DNA of 64,000 bases from an uncultured Eubacteriales bacterium (GCA_902793325.1 CADBCY010000011.1:1-64000), one strand, 5' to 3'; numbered from the stretch's first letter, positions 48,474 to 57,499 are shown. Program-made: numbers and translations. The notes: generated by a model from the letters alone, not told the origin.

Positions 48474-49680
48474 TGTCTGCCTGCGGGTGCGCTCCGCCCT
48501 GCCGGAAAAGCTGGTACAGGAGGCGTCGCGCCGCGGCATCAGCCTCGCCGAAGCGCGCCGTGCGCGTGACGGCCTGACGGTCTGCCTCGGCCCGCGGGCC
48601 GCCCGGCGATTCAAAAGCCTGTGCGCCCGGTACGAGCTGCCCGTCGATGTGCTGCGGGTGCGCGGCGGCGGCGCGATGCTGGCCTTTATGAAGCGCAGGG
48701 TCACCCTGCCTGCGGGCGTGGCGGTATTCCTTGCGCTGGCGCTGCTCGCGCTTGGGCGGCTCTGGCGCGTGGACGTGACCTTCACCGGAACCGCCGCCGG
48801 GCGCGGCGACGCGGCCCTTATAATGGAAGCGCTGGGCGCGCTGGGCGTTCGCCCGGGGGCGTCCCGGAACATCGACGCCGCGCGGCTGTCGGAGGACCTG
48901 TCCGCCCGACTCCCCGGCTACAGCTACGTCGGCGCGCGGGTACAGGGCGTGCGCCTGCTCGTCGAGGCGGCGCCGGAGCTGGACGCGCCGGAGCTCTACG
49001 CGCTCGACGACGCGCGCGACCTCTACGCCCGGCAGGACGGCATCGTGGAGTCCGTCAACGTGCAGGCCGGACGGGCCGTCGTCACGGCGGGCGACGCCGT
49101 GCGACGGGGGCAACTGCTCATCCGCGGCGAGGAGCTCGACCGCGGCGACGCCACCCGCCCCATCGCCGCCCTGGGCGACGTGATGGTGCGGTCCTGGGTG
49201 GAGGGACGGGCCGCGCTGCCGTTGCGGACGATTTCGCTCGTCTCCACCGGCCGCAGTTCCGCCGCCAGCCGCCTGTCGCTGTTTCGGTGGAGCATCCCCC
49301 TTGCCGAGGGCGAGTACTACCCGGAGCAGCGCGTCGAAACCGAGCGCCTGCCCGTGGGCGGGCTGTTCCTGCCGGTGGAGATCCTGCGGGAGCGGCGTAC
49401 GGAGGTCAGGACCCGCGTCGAAAAGGCCGACGAAGCAGCGCTGAAGGCGCATCTGGCCGGCCTGGCAAAGGCGGATGCGCGCATACGCTTCTGCCGGGAG
49501 AACCCCGGTGACTACGCCATTCTTCGGGAATGGCTGGAATACGAATCCACCGGCGACGGGGCGCTGTCCGCCCACGCCGTTTTGGAAATCACGACCGATA
49601 CCGCCGTCGGGCGGGACGCACTGTACCAGGGAGGATCAACAGCTTGGAAGGCAACGAACAATCCAGAACCGCGCGCATGA
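48463..49680 (+). CDS. yqfD: Sporulation protein YqfD
   Basis: The 405-residue product has a cytoplasmic N-terminal domain (to about 75), one transmembrane helix (RRVTLPAGVAVFLALALLALG, about 76-96) and a large extracytoplasmic domain. This is the YqfD layout; the family is needed for efficient sporulation and works with YqfC, possibly in mother-cell engulfment or signalling. It overlaps yqfC by 11 bp, and its 3' end overlaps the phoH start by about 37 bp. Confidence 0.88.
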   Translation: MKRDVCLRVRSALPEKLVQEASRRGISLAEARRARDGLTVCLGPRAARRFKSLCARYELPVDVLRVRGGGAMLAFMKRRVTLPAGVAVFLALALLALGRLWRVDVTFTGTAAGRGDAALIMEALGALGVRPGASRNIDAARLSEDLSARLPGYSYVGARVQGVRLLVEAAPELDAPELYALDDARDLYARQDGIVESVNVQAGRAVVTAGDAVRRGQLLIRGEELDRGDATRPIAALGDVMVRSWVEGRAALPLRTISLVSTGRSSAASRLSLFRWSIPLAEGEYYPEQRVETERLPVGGLFLPVEILRERRTEVRTRVEKADEAALKAHLAGLAKADARIRFCRENPGDYAILREWLEYESTGDGALSAHAVLEITTDTAVGRDALYQGGSTAWKATNNPEPRA

Positions 49681-50666
49681 ATCTCGATACGGCCGAGCAG
49701 TTCATCGGCATCTTCGGCATCAATGAGGAAAACATCCCCCTCTTCCAGCAGGAGCTGGGCGTGGACATCTTCGCCCACGGCGGGGAGATCACGCTCTCCG
49801 GCGACCCGGACAAGGTGCAGCTGGCGAAGCTGACGCTGGAGAAGCTGAACGAGATCGTGCTGCGCGGGGAGACCGTGGACCGCACCCGCATCCGCTATGC
49901 CATCGAGCTGGCCGGCGAGGGCAAGGCCGAGCGCATCGGCGAGATCATGCGGGACGTAATCGCCATCACCTACCGGGGCCGCCAGGTGAAGTGCAAGACC
50001 CTGGGGCAAAAGCAGTACGTGGACGCCATCAAGGCCAACACCGCCACCTTTGCCGTGGGGCCGGCGGGCACGGGCAAGACCTACCTCGCCATCGCCATGG
50101 CCGTGGTGGCGCTGAAGAACAAGGAAATCGAGCGCATCATACTCACCCGTCCCGCGGTGGAGGCCGGCGAAAAGCTGGGCTTCCTGCCCGGCGACCTGGC
50201 GCAGAAGGTTGACCCCTACCTGCGCCCGCTGTACGACGCGCTGCACGAGATGCTGGGCGTGGACGCCTACCAGCGGCTGCTGGAGCGCGGCGCGGTGGAG
50301 GTCGCCCCGCTGGCCTACATGCGCGGGCGCACGCTGAACGACGCCTTCATCATCCTCGACGAAGCCCAGAACACCACCAGCGAACAGATGAAGATGTTCC
50401 TCACCCGCATGGGCATGGGCTCGAAGGTGGTCATTACCGGCGACGTCACGCAGATCGACCTGCCCATGGGCAAGAAGTCCGGCCTGGTGGAGGCGCTGGA
50501 AGTGCTCAGGGGCGTGGACGACATCGGCATCGTGCAGTTGACGCACCGGGACGTGGTGCGCCACGAGCTGGTGCAGGCCATCGTGAAGGCCTACGAGAAG
50601 CACGCGCAGAAGAACGCCCAGAAGAACGAACGCAACGAGCGCGGGCGGCGGTACTTCCGCCCGTAA
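49644..50666 (+). CDS. phoH: PhoH family ATPase
   Basis: The 340-residue product has an N-terminal KH-like region, the P-loop [11 protein letters not shown] (near 130), [19 protein letters not shown], and Walker [12 protein letters not shown] with [11 protein letters not shown]. PhoH proteins are RNA-linked ATPases associated with YbeY and rRNA processing. The start is TTG 49644 with GGGAGG nine bases upstream; the first in-frame ATG at 49677 lacks a ribosome site. It sits upstream of pgpH and the ybeY-cdd fusion. Confidence 0.92.
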   Translation: MEGNEQSRTARMNLDTAEQFIGIFGINEENIPLFQQELGVDIFAHGGEITLSGDPDKVQLAKLTLEKLNEIVLRGETVDRTRIRYAIELAGEGKAERIGEIMRDVIAITYRGRQVKCKTLGQKQYVDAIKANTATFAVGPAGTGKTYLAIAMAVVALKNKEIERIILTRPAVEAGEKLGFLPGDLAQKVDPYLRPLYDALHEMLGVDAYQRLLERGAVEVAPLAYMRGRTLNDAFIILDEAQNTTSEQMKMFLTRMGMGSKVVITGDVTQIDLPMGKKSGLVEALEVLRGVDDIGIVQLTHRDVVRHELVQAIVKAYEKHAQKNAQKNERNERGRRYFRP

Positions 50667-50684
50667 AGGAGCCATGACCCTGCC

Positions 50685-52889
50685 ATGAACAAGAAGAACC
50701 AGCCGCGGGGCTCGCGCCGTGCCGAAGTGCTGAGGATGCTGCTGACCGTCGCCGTCACCTACGTGATCACGACGGCGCTGCTGCTCATCGGCATGACGCC
50801 GGAGCAGTACGACATCAAGGTCGGCTATCCCGCGAGCATCGACATCCTGGCCACGAAGGACGTCACCGACACCGTGACCACCGAGGCCAACCGCAAGCGC
50901 GCCGCCGACCAGGTGGAGGAGAGCTACCGCGGCGTGGACGATACCGTCGCCGCGTCGGTGACGGCCGACCTGACCGAGCGCTTCGCGGAGCTGCAACTGC
51001 TCCGGGAGGAGGAAGACGCAGTTTCCCCCGATGAGATCACCGACGGGCAGCTCGAGGCGCTGAGCGAAGCGCTGCCGGTGTCCATCACCCGCGAGCAGTA
51101 CGAAGCCCTCATGAAGGAGGACTCGAACGAGCTCGAGGCGCTGTTCGGCGCGGCCACCGGGGCGGTGCGCGACGCGCTGATCTCCACCATCCCGGAGGGT
51201 CAGGAGGACGCCGCGGTGTCCCGCATCTCCCGGATGCTCACATCCTCGGGCTACGCCGCGCCGCTGGTTTCGCTGGCGACGGACGTGATGCGCAGTTGCA
51301 TCCGGCCCAACATGCTCATCGACACGGAGATCACCGAGGCCAGCCGCCAGAAGGCGATGGACGCCGTGGAGCCCAAGACCTTCCTGAAGGGCGAGGCCAT
51401 CGTGCGCCGGGGCGAGCGCGTCACCGAGGCGCAGTACCAGATGCTCTCCACGCTGGGCCTGTTGAAGGAAGACACGCTGGACATGCACCTGGTGGGCGGC
51501 GTGGCGCTGGTGGTGCTGCTGGTCTTTGCCTCGCTGTTCCTCTATCTCTACAGCTTTGAGCGCAAGCGCCTGAACCTGAAGACCATCGCGCTGGTGTGCG
51601 TCATCTTTCTCGTCATGATGGCGCTCTGCCTGACGATCAGCCTGTACAACCCCTATCTCATGCCCGTGGCGCTGGGCGTCATGCTGGTGGCGCTGCTGAT
51701 CGGGCGGCGCGTGGCGCTGTTCCTGAACCTCGGGCTGGCGGTGCTGGTATCCCTCCTGACCAACGCGCAGAGCGGGCAGTTCACGCTGTCCAGCTTTTCC
51801 GTGCTCGTGATGTGCCTGGTGTCCGGGCCGATCATACTCTGGGTCTTCTCCTACCGACAGCAGCGCACGACGGCGCTCCTCGCGGGCGTGCTGGCGGGCG
51901 TCACCAACTTCCTGGTCACGCTGTCCGTGGGCCTGGTCAACAGCTCCGAGATGGCCGTGGTGCTCACCAACGCGCTGTGGGCCACGGGCGGCGGCCTGCT
52001 GAGCGCGGTGCTCTGCATCGGCATACAGCCGCTCCTGGAGCTGATCTTCAACCTCGCCACCAGCGCCAAGCTCATCGAGCTGTCCAACCCCAACCAGCAA
52101 CTGCTGCGCAGGCTCCTGCTGGAGGCGCCGGGCACCTACCATCACTCCATCATCGTCGCGAACCTCGCGGAGGCCGGCGCGGACGCCATCGGCGCGAACG
52201 GCCTGCTGGCCCGCGTGGGCGCCTATTACCACGACGTGGGCAAATTGAAGCGGCCCGGCTACTTCACCGAAAACCAGATGGGCGACAACCCCCACGACCG
52301 CACCGATCCCCGCGTGTCCGCCGCCATACTCACCGCCCATCCCCGCGACGGCGCGCTGATGGCCCAGAAGGCCCGCGTGCCCGAACCGGTGCTGGAGATC
52401 ATCCGCCAACACCACGGCGACGGCGTCACCGTGTTCTTCTACGACAAGGCCGTGAAGCTCTACGGCGCCGATCAGGTGGACGTGAGCGCCTTCCGCTACG
52501 AAGGCCCGCGCCCGCGCACCAAGGAAGCCGCCTGCGTCATGCTCGCGGATACCATCGAGGCCGCCACGCGCAGCATTCCCAATCCCTCGCCCGAGAAGGT
52601 CGACGCGCTGATCCGCAAGCTCGTGCGCGGCAAGCTGGACGACGGGCAGTTGGACGAATCCAACCTCACGTTCAGCGACCTCGAGAAGATCTGCGGGGCG
52701 TTCTCCACGGTGCTGACCGGCGTGTTCCACGAGCGCATCGAGTACCCCGACATCGTGGTGCCGCCGCGCGCGGAGCAGGCCCCGGCCGAGCCCGCGCAGG
52801 AAGCGCCCAAGCCCGCCGCGGAGCCGCCGAAGGAAGCGGAGCCGCAGCCCGCGCCGGAGGGCGGAGAGGAGGCCGACCATGGCCATTGA
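50685..52889 (+). CDS. pgpH: PgpH-type 7TM-HD phosphodiesterase
   Basis: The 734-residue product has an N-terminal anchor helix, a large extracytoplasmic domain (about 45-270), seven predicted membrane helices (about 275-480), and a cytoplasmic HD domain with AYYHDVGKLKRPGYF and the IRQHHGDG motif. PgpH hydrolyses c-di-AMP to pApA in Listeria. Paired with CdaA at 61.6 kb, the window encodes both synthesis and degradation of c-di-AMP. A Pro/Ala/Glu-rich tail of about 40 residues ends the protein. It overlaps ybeY-cdd by 11 bp. Confidence 0.93.
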   Translation: MNKKNQPRGSRRAEVLRMLLTVAVTYVITTALLLIGMTPEQYDIKVGYPASIDILATKDVTDTVTTEANRKRAADQVEESYRGVDDTVAASVTADLTERFAELQLLREEEDAVSPDEITDGQLEALSEALPVSITREQYEALMKEDSNELEALFGAATGAVRDALISTIPEGQEDAAVSRISRMLTSSGYAAPLVSLATDVMRSCIRPNMLIDTEITEASRQKAMDAVEPKTFLKGEAIVRRGERVTEAQYQMLSTLGLLKEDTLDMHLVGGVALVVLLVFASLFLYLYSFERKRLNLKTIALVCVIFLVMMALCLTISLYNPYLMPVALGVMLVALLIGRRVALFLNLGLAVLVSLLTNAQSGQFTLSSFSVLVMCLVSGPIILWVFSYRQQRTTALLAGVLAGVTNFLVTLSVGLVNSSEMAVVLTNALWATGGGLLSAVLCIGIQPLLELIFNLATSAKLIELSNPNQQLLRRLLLEAPGTYHHSIIVANLAEAGADAIGANGLLARVGAYYHDVGKLKRPGYFTENQMGDNPHDRTDPRVSAAILTAHPRDGALMAQKARVPEPVLEIIRQHHGDGVTVFFYDKAVKLYGADQVDVSAFRYEGPRPRTKEAACVMLADTIEAATRSIPNPSPEKVDALIRKLVRGKLDDGQLDESNLTFSDLEKICGAFSTVLTGVFHERIEYPDIVVPPRAEQAPAEPAQEAPKPAAEPPKEAEPQPAPEGGEEADHGH

Positions 52890-53790
52890 GCTCCAGTGGG
52901 AGATCCCCGTCCCGGCAGCGTTATCCAATCTTGAAACGCTCCTGAACCGCGTGGCGGACGCCTGCTTCGCGGAGGAAGGCATCGAAGGCGCGGGCTTCGC
53001 GGTGCGCATCGTCGACGACGACGCCATCCGCGCGCTCAACCGGGAGATGCGGAACATCGACCGGCCCACCGACGTGCTCTCCTTCCCGACCGTGTCCTAT
53101 CCGGCGGGCAAGACGGCGCGCGACTGCCCGAAGCGGCTGCGCCGGGAATACGACCCCTATCTTGGCCGCGTGAACCTGGGCGACTGCGTGATCAACCTGG
53201 AGCGCGCGCGGCGGCAGGCGGCGGAATACGGCCACTCCCTCACCCGGGAGCTGAGCTACCTGACCGCCCACTCCGCCTTTCACCTGATGGGCTACGACCA
53301 CATGAACGAGGAGGAAAAGATCATCATGCGCGACAGGGAAGAAAAGGCGCTGGACCGCCTGGGCATCACGCGGCAGGAGGGCGGCATCTCCTACGACGCA
53401 CTGTTCGAGCTGGCCTGCGAAGCCATGCAGAAGGCCTATTGTCCCTACTCGAAGTTCCAGGTCGGCGCCTGTATCCTCGCGGAGGACGGCCGCACCTTCC
53501 AGGGCTGCAACTTCGAAAACGCTTCCTACGGCGCGAGCATCTGCGCCGAGCGCTGCGCCACAGCCAACGCCATCGTGCACGGCGCGCGGCGGTTCAGGGC
53601 CATCGCGGTCGTCGGCTCCAGCGCCGTCGCCTGGCCCTGCGGCATCTGCCGCCAGGTGCTGCGCGAGTTCTCCGACCTGGACATGCCGGTCATCGTGGGC
53701 GAATTCGGCAAGGGCTACGTGGTCCGCACCCTGGGCGAGCTCCTGCCCGAAAGCTTCAGCCCCGAAGACCTCGGCGTGACCGTCGGGTAA
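52879..53790 (+). CDS. Fused YbeY endoribonuclease and cytidine deaminase
   Basis: The 303-residue product joins two enzymes. Residues 1-163 are YbeY, the metal-dependent RNase for 16S rRNA maturation, with the zinc triad H131, H135 and H141 in HSAFHLMGYDH. Residues about 170-303 are a tetrameric-type cytidine deaminase, with zinc ligands C222 (CAE, catalytic E224), C254 and C257 (PCGIC). Both active sites are complete, so both activities are expected. In B. subtilis the order is ybeY-dgkA-cdd-era; here dgkA is absent and the flanking genes are in one frame. Cdd acts in pyrimidine salvage with Upp. Confidence 0.93.
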   Translation: MAIELQWEIPVPAALSNLETLLNRVADACFAEEGIEGAGFAVRIVDDDAIRALNREMRNIDRPTDVLSFPTVSYPAGKTARDCPKRLRREYDPYLGRVNLGDCVINLERARRQAAEYGHSLTRELSYLTAHSAFHLMGYDHMNEEEKIIMRDREEKALDRLGITRQEGGISYDALFELACEAMQKAYCPYSKFQVGACILAEDGRTFQGCNFENASYGASICAERCATANAIVHGARRFRAIAVVGSSAVAWPCGICRQVLREFSDLDMPVIVGEFGKGYVVRTLGELLPESFSPEDLGVTVG

Positions 53791-53874
53791 ACCCCGTCCT
53801 GATCCATACCGACTGAAAACGACATCATGGCGCGTCGGCGCTTCGACCGACCGCTGCCAACGGAGGAACCACCA

Positions 53875-54771
53875 GTGCCTGAATCCAGATTCCGCTCCGG
53901 CTTCGTCGCCATACTTGGCCGACCCAACGTAGGCAAATCCAGCCTGATGAACCGCTTTATCGGCGACAAGGTCGCCATCGTCTCCAACCACCCGCAGACC
54001 ACGCGCTCGAAGCTGCTGGGCGTCGCCACGCACGAGGACTGGCAGATCGTGTTCGTGGACACCCCCGGCCTGCACAAGCCGCGCACGCGGCTGGGCGAGT
54101 ACATGATGAAGAGCGCACGCGACGCCCGCGAGGGCGTGGACGCCGTGCTCTGCGTGGTGGACGGCCAGCACATCGGCGCGGGCGACATGGCCGTGATGCA
54201 GGACATCGCCGCCATGAGCTGCCCCAGGTTCCTGGCGGTCAACAAAATCGACATCGTCACCAAGGAGAAGCTGATGCCCCAGCTCGCGCAGTTGAACGAC
54301 ATCGGCTTCGACCAGATCGTGTCCTGCTCCGCGCGCACCGGCGAGAACGTGGACGTGCTGCTCCGGCTGCTCATCGACGCCATGCCGGAGGGCCCCAAGT
54401 ACTTCCCCGACGACATGATCACGGACCAGCCCGAGCGCGTGCTCATCGCGGAGATCATCCGCGAAAAGGCGCTGCTCCACCTGCGCGACGAGATCCCCCA
54501 CGGCATCGGCGTGGAAATGCTGCAGATCAAGAAGGTCAGCGACGGCCTCACCGAGATCCACGCCAACGTGTACTGCGAGCGCGCCAGCCACAAGTCCATC
54601 ATCATCGGCAAGCAGGGCGCGATGCTCCGGACCATCGGCAGCGAGGCGCGCGCGGACATCGAAAACCTGCTGGGCACGAAGGTGATGCTCAAGCTGTGGG
54701 TGAAGATCCGGGAGGACTGGCGCAACCGGGCCGGCGACCTGCGCGCGCTGGGCTACGAGGACAACGACTGA
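53875..54771 (+). CDS. era: GTPase Era
   Basis: Era binds the 3' end of 16S rRNA during 30S assembly. The 298-residue product has G1 GRPNVGKS, G2 QTTR, G3 DTPG, G4 NKID and the C-terminal KH domain with ERASHKSIIIGKQGAMLRTIG. The start is GTG 53875, eight bases after GGAGG; an in-frame ATG at 53827 has no ribosome site and would add 16 unusual residues. It lies in the conserved order with ybeY and recO. Confidence 0.96.
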   Translation: MPESRFRSGFVAILGRPNVGKSSLMNRFIGDKVAIVSNHPQTTRSKLLGVATHEDWQIVFVDTPGLHKPRTRLGEYMMKSARDAREGVDAVLCVVDGQHIGAGDMAVMQDIAAMSCPRFLAVNKIDIVTKEKLMPQLAQLNDIGFDQIVSCSARTGENVDVLLRLLIDAMPEGPKYFPDDMITDQPERVLIAEIIREKALLHLRDEIPHGIGVEMLQIKKVSDGLTEIHANVYCERASHKSIIIGKQGAMLRTIGSEARADIENLLGTKVMLKLWVKIREDWRNRAGDLRALGYEDND

Positions 54772-54772
54772 T

Positions 54773-55507
54773 ATGTCCTCCTTCAGCACCCCCGCGCTGG
54801 TCGTCCGCCGCGCCGATTACTCGGACTACGACCGCATGGTCACGCTGTTTTCCCCGGAATACGGGCGCATCGACGCCATCGCCCGGGGCTGCAGAAGGCC
54901 GAAATCCCCGCTGCTCAACGCCGTGGAGCCCTTCACCAGCGGGGAGTTCCAGCTCTACCGGAACCGCGAGCGCTTCACGCTGGAGCAGTGCCAGATTTCC
55001 GAGAGCTACTTCGACCTGCGCGCGGATTACGACAGGCTGCTGCACGGCGCGTACTGGCTGAAGCTGCTGGACGCGGTGCTGCTGCCGGACGCCCCCATGC
55101 CGCGGCTGTTCCTCACGACGCTGCGCGCGCTGGCGTACCTGAGCTACGGCGAGCTGCCGCCGGCGCTGGTGACCATGGCTTTCGAGATGCACCTGATGGC
55201 GCAGAACGGCATGTCCCCGCGCATGGACGCCTGCATGCTGTGCGGGAAGCCCATCGACGGCGACGCGCGCTTCGACGCCTGGCGGGACGGCGCGGTGTGC
55301 CTGGAGTGCCGCTCCCCCGCCCCGCACATCTCAAACGGCGCGCGGCGGATCATCATGAAGCTGCCCCGCACCGATTTCGACAAATTTACAATGGTCAACG
55401 ACCGGCCCGAGTGGCCCGAGGCCGCGCGGCTGTTCCGCGGTTACATCAATGCCCGCCTGCACATGGAAAAGTTCGCCCCGCCGCTGTTCGGTGAGGCGGA
55501 GAAATAA
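54773..55507 (+). CDS. recO: DNA repair protein RecO
   Basis: RecO helps load RecA on SSB-coated DNA in the RecF pathway. The 244-residue product has an N-terminal OB fold (ALVVRRADYSDYDRMVTLFSPEYG) and a zinc finger with CMLCGK and CLEC (near 155-180). It starts 1 bp after the era stop. Length is normal for the family. Confidence 0.94.
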   Translation: MSSFSTPALVVRRADYSDYDRMVTLFSPEYGRIDAIARGCRRPKSPLLNAVEPFTSGEFQLYRNRERFTLEQCQISESYFDLRADYDRLLHGAYWLKLLDAVLLPDAPMPRLFLTTLRALAYLSYGELPPALVTMAFEMHLMAQNGMSPRMDACMLCGKPIDGDARFDAWRDGAVCLECRSPAPHISNGARRIIMKLPRTDFDKFTMVNDRPEWPEAARLFRGYINARLHMEKFAPPLFGEAEK

Positions 55508-55532
55508 TTTTGAAAATATACCCTGCCGGTGA

Positions 55533-55561
55533 TTCACAAACGCCGGACAATGGTATATAAT
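55533..55561 (+). promoter_or_regulatory. Sigma-A promoter of rubrerythrin
   Basis: TTCACA (55533-55538) and TATAAT (55556-55561) are spaced by 17 bp. AGGAGG precedes the ATG at 55614. I did not find a PerR box. Confidence 0.75.
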
Positions 55562-55613
55562 AGAGGCAGCAGTTGTAGGATTGCGACCGACACATTACAG
55601 GAGGTATGATTCC

Positions 55614-56159
55614 ATGAAGAAGTTCGTCTGTTCCGTCTGCGGTTACGTGTATGAAGGCGACGCCGCCCCCGAGTTCTGCCCCGTCTGCAAGGCTCCCGCC
55701 AGCAAGTTCATCGAGCAGTCCGAGGAAATGTCCTGGGCGGCCGAGCACGTGGTGGGCGTGGCCCAGGGCGCGCCCGAGGACATCATCGCCGATCTGCGCG
55801 CCAACTTCAACGGCGAGTGCAGCGAGGTGGGCATGTACCTGGCCATGAGCCGCGTGGCTTATCGCGAGGGTTATCCGGAGATCGGCGAGTACTGGAAGAC
55901 CGCCGCGTTTGAGGAAGCCGAGCACGCCGCCAAGTTCGCCGAGCTGCTGGGCGAGGTGCTGACCGACAGCACCGAGAAGAACCTGAAGATGCGCGTGGAG
56001 GCCGAGAACGGCGCCACCGCCGGCAAGACCGACCTCGCCAAGCGCGCCAAGGCCCTGAACCTGGACGCCATCCACGACACCGTCCACGAGATGGCCCGCG
56101 ACGAAGCCAGGCACGGCAAGGCCTTTGCGGGGCTGCTGAAGCGGTATTTTGGGAAGTAA
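55614..56159 (+). CDS. Reverse rubrerythrin (NADH peroxidase type)
   Basis: The 181-residue product has a rubredoxin domain first ([13 protein letters not shown], then FCPVCKAP) and a ferritin-like di-iron domain second ([37 protein letters not shown]). This reversed order is that of clostridial reverse rubrerythrins, which reduce H2O2 with electrons from NADH via partner reductases. It is a cytoplasmic anaerobe's peroxide and oxygen defence. The 3' end is duplicated, in decayed form, at 56326-56380. Confidence 0.95.
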   Translation: MKKFVCSVCGYVYEGDAAPEFCPVCKAPASKFIEQSEEMSWAAEHVVGVAQGAPEDIIADLRANFNGECSEVGMYLAMSRVAYREGYPEIGEYWKTAAFEEAEHAAKFAELLGEVLTDSTEKNLKMRVEAENGATAGKTDLAKRAKALNLDAIHDTVHEMARDEARHGKAFAGLLKRYFGK

Positions 56160-56171
56160 GGATAGCTTATA

Positions 56172-56321
56172 ATGGCTAGGAGAAGGATTACCATTGATGT
56201 TCGTAGTGCTAAAGGACACAGCTTGCTACTATGGCTAATCATCTCTGCATTAACGGCTGGGATTGGTTTCATTGTGATGCTGTACTTCACCTTTAGTTCG
56301 AATCATTATTGGCACCTCTAA
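56172..56321 (+). CDS. 49-residue basic membrane peptide ORF
   Basis: An ATG 12 bp after the rubrerythrin stop opens a 49-codon frame. It has a basic N-terminus (MARRRITIDVRSAKGH), one strong transmembrane helix (about residues 18-40) and a short polar end, terminated by TAA. The DNA is AT-richer than its neighbours. The ribosome site (AAGGA) is weak. It is enclosed between the intact rubrerythrin 3' end and a decayed copy of it, so it entered with a rearrangement. Family not recognised. Confidence 0.5.
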   Translation: MARRRITIDVRSAKGHSLLLWLIISALTAGIGFIVMLYFTFSSNHYWHL

Positions 56322-56325
56322 GCAT

Positions 56326-56380
56326 AAGCCAGGCATGGCAAATCCTTCGCGGGCAGCTGAAGCGGTATTTCGGGAAGTAG
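56326..56380 (+). pseudogene. Decayed copy of the rubrerythrin 3' end
   Basis: This 55-base stretch closely matches the last 56 bases of the rubrerythrin gene (56104-56159), from AAGCCAGGC to the GGGAAGTA stop region. A one-base deletion and several substitutions destroy the frame. It marks a partial duplication or the scar of an insertion at the gene's end. Confidence 0.8.
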
Positions 56381-56439
56381 AAACCGCGGTATATCAAGGG
56401 TTTTGGGGAGTGACTCCGAACGGGGGTTGCTCCTCTATC

Positions 56440-56706
56440 TTATTCATCGACAATCAAAGTTGTGTATAAGTTGGGACTCTCCCCCTTTCCAGCAGTAAAA
56501 AACTGCTTAATATCTCCAAAAGTTGTGCCTTTAAAGTTGGGGCCTTTTGTAGTATCATTTTGAAAGAGATAATCGCTCCATGGCGGGGCGGTTCTCTCTT
56601 GCTTGTGCGGCGGTTTCAGGCGCTTGAAAAGCGCAGGGAGTGCGATGATTGTCACCCTGTGCGGGCACATCGAGATGTCACAAATGGTTACATGAAATTC
56701 TATCAC
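56440..56706 (-). pseudogene. Possible remnant coding sequence in an AT-rich segment
   Basis: A minus-strand frame of 88 codons has a C-terminal half (about 45-88, with TTKGPNFKGTTFGDIKQF) of protein-like composition and AT-biased codon choice unlike the surrounding genes. No ribosome site or recognisable family is seen. It may be a fragment of a lost gene. The remainder of 56381-56880 shows only small hairpins (for example GCGCTT-gaa-AAGCGC at 56620-56634). Confidence 0.25.
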
Positions 56707-56883
56707 AATTGTTAACGAAATAAATTATTCATGTGCCTTGACGAAACACGCTCCACGTTGTATATTATTGGATGCAGCATTATTCATGATTACATGTTTT
56801 GTTTTCATAGAGAAACGGAGTGTCGAGCGTTGTTCAAAAAAGCGCCGGGCGGTGAAGGCAGGCACCGCACAGGTATCCCCTAT

Positions 56884-57429
56884 ATGACCCCTGAAATGGA
56901 GGGCATCCTACGGGCCGTCGAAACCGAAACCCACGACCCGTCGCTGAGCAAGAACGTCTACTTCGGCCCGACAGCCCTGACCCACGTGAAGCGCCTGCTG
57001 GAGACGGGCGGCACCATCATCACCGACACGACGCTGATCGCCAACGACATCGACGCCGGCCTGCTGGGCGACAAGGGCGCCACGATCCAGTGCTTCATCG
57101 ACGATCCGCAGGTGGTCTCCCTGGCGGTACAGCGCAGGGTGACGCGCGCGGAGGTCGCCGTGGACGTGGGCCTCGCGCTGCCCGGCCCCAAGCTGATGGT
57201 GGTGGGCAGCGCGCCGGCGGCCATCAACCGCATCCTCAACCGCCGCCAGCACGAGCCCATGAGCGACGTGTGCGTGCTGGCCGCTCCGTCCGGCTTTGCC
57301 AGCGTGCTGCAGCTCAAGGAGCGCCTGGTGGAGAGCGACCTCACCTCCATCGTGGTGCGCGGCAAGAAGGGCGGCGTGCCGGTCACGGTGGCCCTGCTGA
57401 ACGCCATCCTCCGCGAGAGCCGCGCGTGA
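56884..57429 (+). CDS. Truncated CbiC-like precorrin-8X methylmutase
   Basis: The 181-residue product matches the CbiC/CobH fold over most of its length: YFGPTALTHVKRLLETGGTIITDTTLIANDI, the GPKLMVVGSAPAAINRIL strand-loop and GFASVLQLKERL, ending RGKKGGVPVTVALLNAI. CbiC moves a methyl from C11 to C12 in cobalamin synthesis using a His in an R-x-I-H motif near residue 40 of full-length enzymes. That N-terminal part is missing here. The upstream frame (from 56731) is AT-rich and not CbiC-like, and no cobalamin gene adjoins. It is either a 5'-truncated pseudogene or a repurposed fold. The ATG at 56884 has no good ribosome site. Confidence 0.6.
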   Translation: MTPEMEGILRAVETETHDPSLSKNVYFGPTALTHVKRLLETGGTIITDTTLIANDIDAGLLGDKGATIQCFIDDPQVVSLAVQRRVTRAEVAVDVGLALPGPKLMVVGSAPAAINRILNRRQHEPMSDVCVLAAPSGFASVLQLKERLVESDLTSIVVRGKKGGVPVTVALLNAILRESRA

Positions 57430-57460
57430 TCCGAAGCACGGCGTAACCGATCCGGCGAAT

Positions 57461-57499
57461 AAAAGCGTCGAACCCCGGCGATGGGGTTCGACGCTTTTT
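57461..57499. terminator. Bidirectional terminator between cbiC-like gene and rplT
   Basis: A perfect 16-bp stem (57461-57476 with 57483-57498) bears AAAA on its 5' side and TTTTT on its 3' side, so it terminates both convergent units. Confidence 0.93.

Noticed and set aside
49512..53069. 1185-codon minus-strand frame
   Set aside because: It runs antisense through phoH and pgpH, both of which have clear motifs and ribosome sites. The composition is typical of a GC shadow frame.
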